From positions 1 to 6,029 of the forward strand of contig JALSNL010000454.1 in the NCBI GenBank assembly GCA_026987055.1: a stretch of DNA of 6,029 bases. Direction: 5' to 3'. Made by a program: the position numbers and the translations under genes. Every line of letters starts with the position of its first letter. The first letter of the stretch is position 1. This document shows, piece by piece, positions 1 through 6,029 of this stretch. Below the pieces are notes generated by a model. The model was not told where the DNA came from. It worked only from the letters and a program-made list of their open reading frames with translations, and made no database searches. The stretch is from Melioribacteraceae bacterium (GTDB lineage Bacteria; Bacteroidota; Ignavibacteria; Ignavibacteriales; Melioribacteraceae).

Positions 1-2
1 AA

Positions 3-242
3 ATTACAATACTTACCGCAAATAATAATCTATATTTACGTTTATTTTCTCAAGAAAACGGAGATGAACCACGGCACACAAAAATGATTTGGCCGGAAGG
101 TGATATTTCTTTTCTGCATGCAATACCTGCGATAGGAACTAAATTTCACAAAGCAGAAAAATTGGGACCTCAAAGTAAAAAGTTTTCTGCTAACGGAGCA
201 TATTCCGCTACATTGTATCTTTATTTTGGAGCACGCCGATAA
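3..242 (+). CDS. C-terminal part of an unidentified protein (79 codons, 5' end outside window)
   Basis: An open frame enters from the left edge (first full codon at 3) and ends with TAA at 240-242. The readable C-terminus contains PRHTKMIWPEG and FLHAIPAIGTKF. It ends with YSATLYLYFGARR, an alternating aromatic/aliphatic stretch that would suit a final beta strand. The upstream part is missing, so neither the start nor the domain can be judged. I do not recognise the family. A beta-rich envelope protein is possible, but unlike typical outer-membrane barrels it does not end in an aromatic residue. It is convergent with the HEAT-repeat lipoprotein gene, with 34 bp between the two stop codons, so it does not belong to that operon. 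The reading frame is clear; the function is unknown. Confidence 0.6.
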   Translation: MTILTANNNLYLRLFSQENGDEPRHTKMIWPEGDISFLHAIPAIGTKFHKAEKLGPQSKKFSANGAYSATLYLYFGARR

Positions 243-246
243 AATG

Positions 247-265
247 TTTTAATGTATGGTTAAAA
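247..265. terminator. Weak AT-only hairpin between two convergent genes
   Basis: TTTTAA (247-252) and TTAAAA (260-265) form a perfect 6-bp inverted repeat with a 7-nt loop. It lies in the 34-bp gap between the stop of the left-edge gene and the stop of the HEAT-repeat gene. The position suits a bidirectional terminator, and both arms carry runs of four T or four A. The stem has no G-C pairs, so it would be unstable and could be chance in AT-rich DNA. Confidence 0.22.
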
Positions 266-276
266 GCGAAAAGTCT

Positions 277-2373
277 TCATCTCAAATTTGCATCTCTATT
301 TTTAATAAACTTATCAATTACATCAAGTAAAAATTTATTCTTTTTCTGAAATTTTTCATCTTTAATCTTAGACAAAAACCAATTCACATAATCTTTAATT
401 CTTTCCGGATTTTTTTGATGTAAATGCCAAGAAACTCTGTTTATACAATCATCAACTGTTCCTTTTACATCCGGTTGATTTATATAAGGTTTAATAACTT
501 CCAATGATTCAAAACAATCGGAGTGACCGATTCCGTCTAAAACCAAATTCCTTTCATTGCTTGTTTGGGCAAAGGGTAAAGCTTTTTTATACAGATTAAC
601 TTTATCGCATGCTCCCAAAGTTTTATTGATGTTAACGGAATGGACAAATCCTTTTAATGCTATGGATTTTATTTTTTTGTTTTTTTCGGAAATCATTATT
701 TCCATTAAATCATTCATTGGTTCGGATGCTGTAAAGTTTGCAAGTCCTTGAACAGCAGCTTCTCTTATTGTCAAATTTTTATTTGCAGCTTCTTTTTTTA
801 ATAAGTTCAAAGCATTGTTGTCATTTGTATATCCTAGTAATCTTAAAAGGGAAGATTTTGTTGAGATATCATTTGTGGAATCTTTTGCTTTTGCAAGAAG
901 AGCAGTGTTTTGTTTGTTGGGATAATTAATTAAAACTTTTGAAATAGTTCGTTCCAATTTTTTCTTATTTTTTATATTATCAAGATTTGAAAAAAGAGAA
1001 AGTAATTCTTGTAAATTTTTTTCAGTTGAAATTTCAGCTAAAGATTTAAAGGTTTCCGACATAAGTTTTTTACTTCCTGAATTAGTAAACTTCAGTATAG
1101 TTGCAAAAGCCGGTTTTATTATTCGTGCTCCCACAGCTTTTATTAGTACAATTTTCAAATCGTCCTTTACTTTTGGAATCAGACTTATAATTGTTTTATC
1201 AATATCATTTCCTTTTAATAAAGACAAAGAAGTCAATGCGTGTTTGGAAAGTTCGTTGTTATTGTTTGCTGATATTTTTGCAAGTTTAATAATATCTGTC
1301 TTATCGCCAATATTGGCAAGGGTTTTTACAACTGCTATTTTTACGTTATCAATATCGGAATTAAGAAGTTGAATAACATTGGGCTTTACACTCTTATCTT
1401 TTCTATCTTCAAAAACACTTAAAAGTTGAATTTGATTTTCCGGAGGAAGAGTTTTAAGAAGTTCGGCATAGACTGTAATATCAGTACTTTCCGGTAATTC
1501 TCTGATTTTAGAAATCGCAATTGATTTTAATTCTGTAGGCTCATTTTTTATTCTAATTAAAATTTCTTCTTTTTTATTTTTTGCCGTATTTATTATTCCA
1601 TTTAATGCAGCTGATTTTAAGTTAGTTGGCAAATCCAATTTATAAAATTTAGTGTAATAAATATAGGCTTCGTATTTATCTTGTTTTGCAATGTTATCTA
1701 TACATAATAAATATGAATCAAAGAGAGTGTTTCTAAAATTTATGTTTGCAGAATTAAAATGTTCCTCTAAAAATGCCATAGCTTTTTTATCTGCAATTTT
1801 ACCAAGAGCTGATGCTGCAGCAATAGCAATATCATTGTCCGCATTTTGTAAAAGTTCCCCCAATGCGTAAACGGAGTTTTTAGTTTTTCTGGCAGCCAAG
1901 GTATTGATAATTCCAATTTTTATTTTTTTATCAGGATTATCTAAAGAATTGATTAGAGCTTTATCAACTTTATTACCTTGAATATTTTCCAAAGCATATC
2001 GCGCAATGTTGGTGGTTTTTCTGTTATTTAATAATTTACTTAAAGTTGGTACTGATTTTTCCGTACCGATTAATCTTAATTTTCTACAAACAAATTGCTT
2101 ACTTGCAAATGTTGCATTACTGTTTAGAAAATCCAAAATATTTTCTTCTGCAAGTTTTTTTGTCTCTTTGTTAAGAGAAAGGGAATCGACTAAATGTGAA
2201 AATGTGGTAAGATTGGTTCTGTCATCACCATAATGATAGTTGGATATTCCATGAAAAATTTTATCAGGAATAACTTGTACGGTTGCACAACTTTGTAATA
2301 ATGACAATATAAAGAAAATGTTTATAATTAGTAAATTTCTAAAGTGTTCGCTTATTGATTTTTTAACAATCAT
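277..2373 (-). CDS. HEAT-repeat lipoprotein (PBS-lyase/HEAT-like), exported, function unknown
   Basis: This 698-residue protein starts with a lipoprotein signal: basic N-terminus, hydrophobic stretch at about 14-26, and a lipobox LQSC with the acylated Cys at residue 29. From about residue 90 onward it is helical repeats. The clearest are at 92-130 (FVCRKLRLIGTEKSVPTLSK), 136-165, 166-205 (AIAAASALGKIADKKA), 331-365, 372-415 and 504-550. The block from 220 to 330 and the C-terminal part after 580 are more divergent. No catalytic motif and no CxxCH heme site is visible, so it is probably a binding scaffold on the periplasmic face of a membrane. The N-terminal repeat pattern (FVCRKLRxIG..SVP.L..LL, then ARYALE) resembles HEAT proteins found near Gfo/Idh/MocA and ThuA genes in Planctomycetes, Lentisphaerae and Bacteroidota, from memory. 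The start at 2373 is supported by GAGGG (2378-2382) just upstream. It follows the oxidoreductase gene on the same strand after 79 bp. Confidence 0.88.
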   Translation of the reverse strand: MIVKKSISEHFRNLLIINIFFILSLLQSCATVQVIPDKIFHGISNYHYGDDRTNLTTFSHLVDSLSLNKETKKLAEENILDFLNSNATFASKQFVCRKLRLIGTEKSVPTLSKLLNNRKTTNIARYALENIQGNKVDKALINSLDNPDKKIKIGIINTLAARKTKNSVYALGELLQNADNDIAIAAASALGKIADKKAMAFLEEHFNSANINFRNTLFDSYLLCIDNIAKQDKYEAYIYYTKFYKLDLPTNLKSAALNGIINTAKNKKEEILIRIKNEPTELKSIAISKIRELPESTDITVYAELLKTLPPENQIQLLSVFEDRKDKSVKPNVIQLLNSDIDNVKIAVVKTLANIGDKTDIIKLAKISANNNNELSKHALTSLSLLKGNDIDKTIISLIPKVKDDLKIVLIKAVGARIIKPAFATILKFTNSGSKKLMSETFKSLAEISTEKNLQELLSLFSNLDNIKNKKKLERTISKVLINYPNKQNTALLAKAKDSTNDISTKSSLLRLLGYTNDNNALNLLKKEAANKNLTIREAAVQGLANFTASEPMNDLMEIMISEKNKKIKSIALKGFVHSVNINKTLGACDKVNLYKKALPFAQTSNERNLVLDGIGHSDCFESLEVIKPYINQPDVKGTVDDCINRVSWHLHQKNPERIKDYVNWFLSKIKDEKFQKKNKFLLDVIDKFIKNRDANLR

Positions 2374-2429
2374 TGTGCCCTCAAAAAAATAAAATAATAT
2401 TCACAAAGTAAGAACGTATATTATACCGG

Positions 2430-2449
2430 AAAAAAGTTGGTTTTACCAA
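2430..2449 (-). terminator. Short hairpin plus T-run after the oxidoreductase gene (weak terminator or attenuator)
   Basis: Read on the minus strand, three bases after the oxidoreductase stop, TTGGT-AAA-ACCAA makes a 5-bp stem with a 3-nt loop. It is followed by C and six T residues (2435 to 2430). The order stem then T-run is that of an intrinsic terminator on the minus strand. The stem is short and only two of its pairs are G-C, so termination is probably partial. It would lower rather than abolish read-through into the HEAT-repeat gene. Confidence 0.35.
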
Positions 2450-2452
2450 AGT

Positions 2453-3769
2453 TTACAAATGATAAGGACTTCGCATCGGTCTGCCTAATAGTCTGGAAGC
2501 AACTGTATCATTTTTAATTTCTTCTGTCTCCGGATTAAAATATATTTTTCTACCAATCAACATTGAAATTAGCCCAAGATGCCCGATAGAAGCTGAGCGA
2601 TGAGCAGTTTCGCATGGTGCTAAAGTTTCTTTACGGCTTCTTACACAATCCAAAAAGTTTCTTACATGTCCGGGAGATTTTAATAAATGAATTTCGTCAG
2701 GTTTTATTTTATCATATAATATAGATTTGTTACTGGAATCTAATCTGTCACCACGTGCAACCCAAATCCAACCTTCTTCTCCAATCCATTTGGTTCCTGT
2801 TGTTCCGTTACAAACATCTTTATGACCACCGGCAACAATCATTTTAAGTCCGTCTTTATATTTACTATCAATTCTAAATTTAGTTGCAGCATTCCACAAA
2901 CCTGTTTTAGGAAATTCTCCGTAACCGAAAATTTCTATTGGTCCGTCTTTGTCTTTTCCTAAACCCCAATGAGCAATATCGCCATGATGACCAATCCAAT
3001 CCATTAACTGACCGCCACCGTAATCCAAATGCCACCTCCAATTTTTATGAACTCTTGCCGAAGCATAAGGAGCATAGGGAGCAGGTCCAAGCCATGTTTC
3101 ATAATCCAACTCTTGCGGAGGTTTTGTAATTTTATCGTTCCCTCCAAAATCGGAAAAGCCGGAAGGTAAACCTACCTCAACGGTGTGTACTTTTCCTATT
3201 CTACCATTTAATACAAGCTCGCAAGCATATCTGAAATTATTTCTTGACCTTTGCCAACTGCCTGTTTGCCAAATTCTTCCGTATCTTTTTACAGCATTAC
3301 AAATTGCTCTACCTTCCATTAAATTATGGGAAAGAGGTTTCTCTCCATATATATCTTTACCTGCCTTTGCAGCAGCAACGGAAACAATTCCATGCCAATG
3401 ATCTGGTAATCCGATTGAAACAGCATCAATATCTTTACGTTCTAATAATTCGTTATAATCGTGGTATGTTTTACAATCATTATTCCCGTAATATGTATCA
3501 ACCATGTTTTTTGCATCTTGCAAATGATTTTTATCAATATCGCAAACAGCTACAACAATTGCACCGGATTCATTTAGGAAAGTTTTCATATTTGATGTTC
3601 CTTGCCAACCAACACCGATGCAGCCTATTCTAATTTTATCACTTGGTGGGATGTTGTTATTTCTACCGAGAATTTTTGCCGGAACAAAGTAGGGTAGCGC
3701 TGTTAAACCAGCAATTGCTCCTGTAGTTTTTTTTATGAATTCACGTCTGTTAGTTTTTTTATGACTCAT
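2453..3769 (-). CDS. Tat-exported Gfo/Idh/MocA-family oxidoreductase
   Basis: This 438-residue NAD(P)-dependent sugar or polyol dehydrogenase-type protein is probably periplasmic. The N-terminus has a twin-arginine signal (NRREFIKKT, Arg 8-9, then a mild hydrophobic stretch ending near 30). The Rossmann fold follows, with GVGWQG (52-57) matching GxGxxG and an acidic residue at the end of beta-2 (D77 in VCDID). The family motif EKP is at 143-145. The substrate domain carries GGGQLMDWIGHHGDIAHW (251-268), the GGG..D..GxH..D pattern that supplies the usual catalytic region. The length fits secreted members of the family. The start at 3769 has AGGA at 3776-3779. The gene is 26 bp behind the ThuA-domain gene, so the two are very likely one transcript. 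Known relatives oxidise sugars, for example to 3-keto forms, or work with tightly bound NADP like glucose-fructose oxidoreductase. The actual substrate cannot be read from sequence. Confidence 0.93.
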   Translation of the reverse strand: MSHKKTNRREFIKKTTGAIAGLTALPYFVPAKILGRNNNIPPSDKIRIGCIGVGWQGTSNMKTFLNESGAIVVAVCDIDKNHLQDAKNMVDTYYGNNDCKTYHDYNELLERKDIDAVSIGLPDHWHGIVSVAAAKAGKDIYGEKPLSHNLMEGRAICNAVKRYGRIWQTGSWQRSRNNFRYACELVLNGRIGKVHTVEVGLPSGFSDFGGNDKITKPPQELDYETWLGPAPYAPYASARVHKNWRWHLDYGGGQLMDWIGHHGDIAHWGLGKDKDGPIEIFGYGEFPKTGLWNAATKFRIDSKYKDGLKMIVAGGHKDVCNGTTGTKWIGEEGWIWVARGDRLDSSNKSILYDKIKPDEIHLLKSPGHVRNFLDCVRSRKETLAPCETAHRSASIGHLGLISMLIGRKIYFNPETEEIKNDTVASRLLGRPMRSPYHL

Positions 3770-3795
3770 AATAATTCCTAATGATATTTAAATTG

Positions 3796-4536
3796 CTAAT
3801 TCCTTATTGCCCATAAAATTCCCCGTTTCATAATTTCCATGACTTCAGGAATATCAAAATCCGAAATTGAATGTCCGATTGAAGAATAAAAAACTTTTCC
3901 TTTCCCAAATTTCTTTTTCCAAACCACCGGCATTTTAACATCTTTTATCCAGGGAGCATGTTCACCCGAAAATGTAGTTGTAGCTAGAACTTCCAATGCC
4001 GGATCAACAAGCATATAGTATTGTTCCGAAGTTACATAAAAGTCGGATAATCCTTTTGTTATTGGGTCTTGGTGATTAACTATATTAACTGTGTATATTA
4101 TTTTGCCTCCGGGATGCGCAACAAATTGTCCGCCAATCATGAAAAGATAATTTGTATTTTCACGAAAGGAATCACCTAATCCGCCGTGACAGCCAGCAAT
4201 ACCTGTTCCGTTTTTTACTGCTTCCGTAAGACCTTGTTCTTCTTCTTTTGTAAGTTTCCCCATTGTCCATGTTTGAAAAACCAAATCATAAGTTTTCATT
4301 TTTGCTTTATCGGCATATATATCTAAAGAAGATGAAACAGTAACATCAAATCCTTGTTCTTTGAACCAAGGTAAAAATAAATTTTTAATTTCTTCCGGTT
4401 TATGTCCTTTCCAACCGCCGTAAACAAGTAACACGTTTTTCTTTGTGCCGGTAACTTTAGACTGTGATAATAAAATATCATGAATGGAGAATAGTAATAC
4501 AAAAGAAAAGAAAAAAACAAAGAGTATTTTTTTCAT
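3796..4536 (-). CDS. Exported ThuA-domain protein (trehalose utilisation/3-keto-sugar type)
   Basis: This 246-residue protein has a Sec-type signal peptide: MKK, then a very hydrophobic stretch rich in Phe, Val and Leu, with likely cleavage in LLSQS around residues 24-25. The rest is a single ThuA-like domain with a class I glutamine-amidotransferase-like fold. The first strand and turn are VLLVYGGWKGHKPEE (35-49). The elbow motif is GCHGG (115-119), followed by GGQFVAHPGG (135-144), EQYY (171-174), GKGKVFYSSIGHS (211-223) and a C-terminal helix. ThuA proteins act with Gfo/Idh/MocA partners on disaccharides and 3-keto sugars in rhizobia. Family members with signal peptides are common in sugar-utilisation loci. 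C116 sits where amidotransferases carry their nucleophile, but amidotransferase activity is not implied. It is the first gene of the minus-strand block; AAGGAT (4542-4547) precedes the ATG at 4536. Confidence 0.9.
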   Translation of the reverse strand: MKKILFVFFFSFVLLFSIHDILLSQSKVTGTKKNVLLVYGGWKGHKPEEIKNLFLPWFKEQGFDVTVSSSLDIYADKAKMKTYDLVFQTWTMGKLTKEEEQGLTEAVKNGTGIAGCHGGLGDSFRENTNYLFMIGGQFVAHPGGKIIYTVNIVNHQDPITKGLSDFYVTSEQYYMLVDPALEVLATTTFSGEHAPWIKDVKMPVVWKKKFGKGKVFYSSIGHSISDFDIPEVMEIMKRGILWAIRN

Positions 4537-4608
4537 GAATTATCCTTGATGAATAATTATAATAAAGAAAGAAGACAACACATTATTTGAAATATATATG
4601 GTAATTTA

Positions 4609-4616
4609 CAAAATTA
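4609..4616 (-). promoter_or_regulatory. Candidate -7 element for the ThuA/oxidoreductase operon
   Basis: On the minus strand this reads TAATTTTG, a full match to the Bacteroidota -7 consensus TAnnTTTG. It would give a 5' leader of about 65 nt before the ATG at 4536. No good TTTG -33 element lies at the expected distance (around 4636-4640), so the assignment is tentative. Confidence 0.35.
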
Positions 4617-4617
4617 T

Positions 4618-4649
4618 TTTGATAAAGTGCAATCGATTGTCTAACTTTG
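4618..4649 (+). promoter_or_regulatory. Bacteroidota-type promoter for the glycerophosphodiesterase-family gene
   Basis: TTTG at 4618-4621 and TAACTTTG at 4642-4649 match the Bacteroidota -33 (TTTG) and -7 (TAnnTTTG) elements, with a 20-bp spacer that is within the usual range. Transcription would begin near 4655, giving a leader of about 35 nt to the ATG at 4689. This also argues that the TTG at 4647, which lies inside the -7 element, is not the translation start. Confidence 0.6.
4628..4641. promoter_or_regulatory. Palindrome resembling a LacI/GalR-family operator
   Basis: CAATCGATTG (4630-4639) is a perfect 10-bp palindrome centred on CG. In its wider frame, TGCAATCGATTGTC has the AAnCGnTT core of LacI/GalR-family operators. 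The left arm TGnAAnCG is complete, while the right arm lacks the terminal CA. It fills the spacer between the -33 and -7 elements of the plus-strand promoter and lies just upstream of the minus-strand -7 candidate. A bound repressor could therefore affect both directions. No regulator gene is present in the window. Confidence 0.35.
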
Positions 4650-4688
4650 TTATGCAAAAACTCTTTCTTCATAAATTGGAATATAACC

Positions 4689-5558
4689 ATGAAAAAGTTT
4701 AAAGTATTATTTGTTGTCTTAATAACCTTACTTCTAAGCAGCTGCCATTTTAATCCGACCAAAACTGCTACAAGCAATTTACCGAAGATACTAGAGAAAT
4801 TTCATAATCCTAATTCCGGAAAAATTTTAATTGCTGCTCATAGAGCAATGCATACAAAGTATCCGGAAAATTCATTGGCAGCTTATCAGCATTCCATTGA
4901 TAATGGTATTGATATAATTGAAACGGATATACGTACAACTAAGGATGGGAAACTGGTTCTGCTGCATGATAACTCAATTGATAGAACAACCAATGGGAAA
5001 GGCAAATTAAAGGATTTTACTTTTAAGGAATTACAGAATTTTAATTTAAAAGATAAGTACGGTGTTGGAAGAGAATTTAAATTACCTTTGGCAAAGAAAG
5101 CCTTTGAAGTTGCACATAATAAAATTATGCTGGATTTGGATATCAAAGATGTTGCAGTAAAAAAATTAGTTAATCTTGTTCATAAAACAAATATGGGAAA
5201 GCAAGTTTTATTTTTTGATAGCGACTTTGCAGTGTTGGATTCGGTTCTGCTGTTGGATTCCACACTTATTGTTATGCCACGTGCTCATTCGTTAGAAGAA
5301 GTTAAAATGATTATTGCTCGCTATCATCCGAAAGTTATTCATATTGACCATAGTTTTTATACTAAGGAAGTTGTTGATTTAATAAAACAAAGTGGTGCTA
5401 GAGTTTGGATAAATGCACTTGGTAAACCTGATATTCAAGCTTTTTCCGGCGATGTCAGTTCTGCGTATTCACCAATAATAAACAAAGGAGCAAATATAAT
5501 TCAAACCGATATGCCAATTTTACTAAAAGTATATCTAGAAAAAAATAAGCTTAGATAA
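4689..5558 (+). CDS. Glycerophosphodiester phosphodiesterase (GDPD)-family lipoprotein
   Basis: This 289-residue protein is predicted to hydrolyse glycerophosphodiesters to an alcohol and glycerol-3-phosphate, with metal dependence, outside the cytoplasm. The N-terminus is a lipoprotein signal ending in LLSSC with Cys at 19. A TIM-barrel GDPD domain fills the rest. H51-R52 opens the active site (AAHRAMHTKYPENS), E78 and D80 (ETD) are metal ligands, H93-D94 (LLHD) is the second catalytic His, and DRTTNGKGK follows. The later metal-binding position reads LDLDIKD (148-154), Asp where classical members have Glu. That fits the GDPD subfamily with LDLK-type motifs. ANIIQTDMP near the C-terminus matches the usual closing strand. 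The ATG at 4689 is chosen over an in-frame TTG at 4647 because it gives a proper signal peptide, has GGAA (4678-4681) upstream, and lies downstream of the promoter. Diverged substrates such as other phosphodiesters remain possible. Confidence 0.9.
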   Translation: MKKFKVLFVVLITLLLSSCHFNPTKTATSNLPKILEKFHNPNSGKILIAAHRAMHTKYPENSLAAYQHSIDNGIDIIETDIRTTKDGKLVLLHDNSIDRTTNGKGKLKDFTFKELQNFNLKDKYGVGREFKLPLAKKAFEVAHNKIMLDLDIKDVAVKKLVNLVHKTNMGKQVLFFDSDFAVLDSVLLLDSTLIVMPRAHSLEEVKMIIARYHPKVIHIDHSFYTKEVVDLIKQSGARVWINALGKPDIQAFSGDVSSAYSPIINKGANIIQTDMPILLKVYLEKNKLR

Positions 5559-5563
5559 ATTTT

Positions 5564-5571
5564 TAGTTTTG
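5564..5571 (+). promoter_or_regulatory. Isolated -7-like element between the last two genes
   Basis: TAGTTTTG matches TAnnTTTG and lies 23 bp before the start of the right-edge gene. No TTTG or TTG is seen at the -33 distance. It may be a weak internal promoter or chance in AT-rich DNA; co-transcription from the upstream promoter remains the simpler reading. Confidence 0.2.
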
Positions 5572-5594
5572 TAATCTATTAAAAGGAAAAATAT

Positions 5595-6029
5595 ATGAAA
5601 AAAATAATAATTCTGTTTTTGTTAAGTGTTAATTATACCGTATTCTCTCAAACTTATTTGGATACAACGTATATACAAGATTATGCAGATAAATATAACG
5701 CAGCTTCTGAAATAAAATTACTTACTGTAAAAAGTGATAGAAACAATAGAATTTCAATTTTATCTGGAACCAGTTTATTACAACCTTGGCAACATAAATT
5801 GGTTAGTGATTTACACTACAGACCTTTAACGGATATGAATATTATTTCTATAGATAGATATGAAAACCAGTTTGTTTACTTAACTGATAAAGCTGTATTA
5901 AGTAATGCTTGGGCAGGTAAATTTTATATTGAACACGGAATTAAAAATCCAACACACTTTGTTGTTGCTCATAATTTTACAACTTTGATAGCTTCAAAAG
6001 ACGGGTTAGCATTATTCCGGCAAGGTAAA
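5595..6029 (+). CDS. Exported protein of unknown function, N-terminal 145 residues (3' end outside window)
   Basis: The frame opens at ATG 5595 after a good ribosome site, AAGGA (5583-5587), and stays open to the last base. The first 18 residues (MKKIIILFLLSVNYTVFS) form a Sec signal peptide with likely cleavage before Q19, a pattern common in Bacteroidota. The mature part has no motif I recognise. Residues 82-104 (including FVYLTDKAVLS) and 121-142 (FVVAHNFTTLIASKDGLALF) look like successive beta-sheet units with a T/S-K-D or T-D-K turn. That would fit the first blades of a beta-propeller, but two units are too few to be sure. No Cys lipobox is present, so it is probably secreted or periplasmic. 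It begins 36 bp after the GDPD-family gene on the same strand, suggesting an operon. Confidence 0.8.
   Translation, partial: MKKIIILFLLSVNYTVFSQTYLDTTYIQDYADKYNAASEIKLLTVKSDRNNRISILSGTSLLQPWQHKLVSDLHYRPLTDMNIISIDRYENQFVYLTDKAVLSNAWAGKFYIEHGIKNPTHFVVAHNFTTLIASKDGLALFRQGK

Noticed and set aside
277..2373. Considered a phycobilin lyase or a HEAT-cytochrome fusion for the HEAT-repeat gene
   Set aside because: HEAT repeats alone trigger lyase-like names, but no pigment context is present, and no CxxCH heme-binding motif occurs anywhere in the protein.
3244..3633. 129-codon plus-strand frame opposite the oxidoreductase gene
   Set aside because: It lies wholly antisense to a gene with clear Rossmann and EKP motifs, and its translation is rich in Tyr, Gln and Leu with no domain and no good ribosome site.
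4323..4520. 65-codon minus-strand frame inside the ThuA-domain gene
   Set aside because: It is a shifted reading of the signal peptide and first third of the ThuA gene; the main frame has the family motifs and the ribosome site.
4583..4777. 64-codon minus-strand frame across the divergent control region
   Set aside because: It covers both promoter candidates and the start of the GDPD-family gene, with no ribosome site or recognisable protein features.
4886..5146. 86-codon minus-strand frame opposite the GDPD-family gene
   Set aside because: It is antisense to the catalytic core of the phosphodiesterase domain, and the Ser/Leu-rich product is typical of a shadow frame.
1..6029. Search for CRISPR arrays, insertion sequences, tRNA genes, toxin-antitoxin pairs or defence genes
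   Set aside because: No regularly spaced repeats, terminal inverted repeats around a transposase, cloverleaf-like segments or recognisable defence proteins were seen; nearly all the DNA is occupied by the six described genes.

Overview
The window looks like a piece of a low-GC Bacteroidota-type (or closely related Bacteroidota/Ignavibacteria-group) chromosome. The reasons are the strongly AT-rich coding and intergenic DNA, the abundance of exported proteins and lipoproteins, signal peptides ending in S-Q, and promoter-like elements of the Bacteroidota form TTTG...TAnnTTTG. The phylum is inferred from these features. No rRNA, tRNA, CRISPR array, insertion sequence or phage gene was seen.

Layout: (1) positions 3-242 (+) hold the last 79 codons of an unidentified protein. 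(2) A minus-strand block runs from 4536 down to 277. In transcription order it encodes an exported ThuA-domain protein, a Tat-exported Gfo/Idh/MocA-family oxidoreductase, and a 698-residue HEAT-repeat lipoprotein. The first two genes are 26 bp apart and almost certainly co-transcribed. The HEAT gene follows after 79 bp containing a weak terminator-like hairpin. (3) Positions 4537-4688 are a divergent control region with facing promoter candidates and a palindrome resembling a LacI/GalR-family operator. (4) A plus-strand block starts at 4689 with a glycerophosphodiester phosphodiesterase-family lipoprotein, followed 36 bp later by an exported protein of unknown function that runs off the right edge.

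How they may work together: ThuA-like proteins and Gfo/Idh/MocA dehydrogenases are known partners in oxidising sugars to 3-keto derivatives (the ThuA/ThuB pair of rhizobia). Here both carry export signals, one Sec-type and one twin-arginine, so the chemistry would take place outside the cytoplasm. The HEAT lipoprotein, of a type often seen near such enzymes, could be a membrane-anchored scaffold. This last role is inference. The plus-strand genes also encode envelope proteins and share the control region, but a metabolic link to the ThuA/oxidoreductase pair is not shown by the sequence.

No gene appears frameshifted or broken. Only the two edge genes are incomplete, because the window cuts them.
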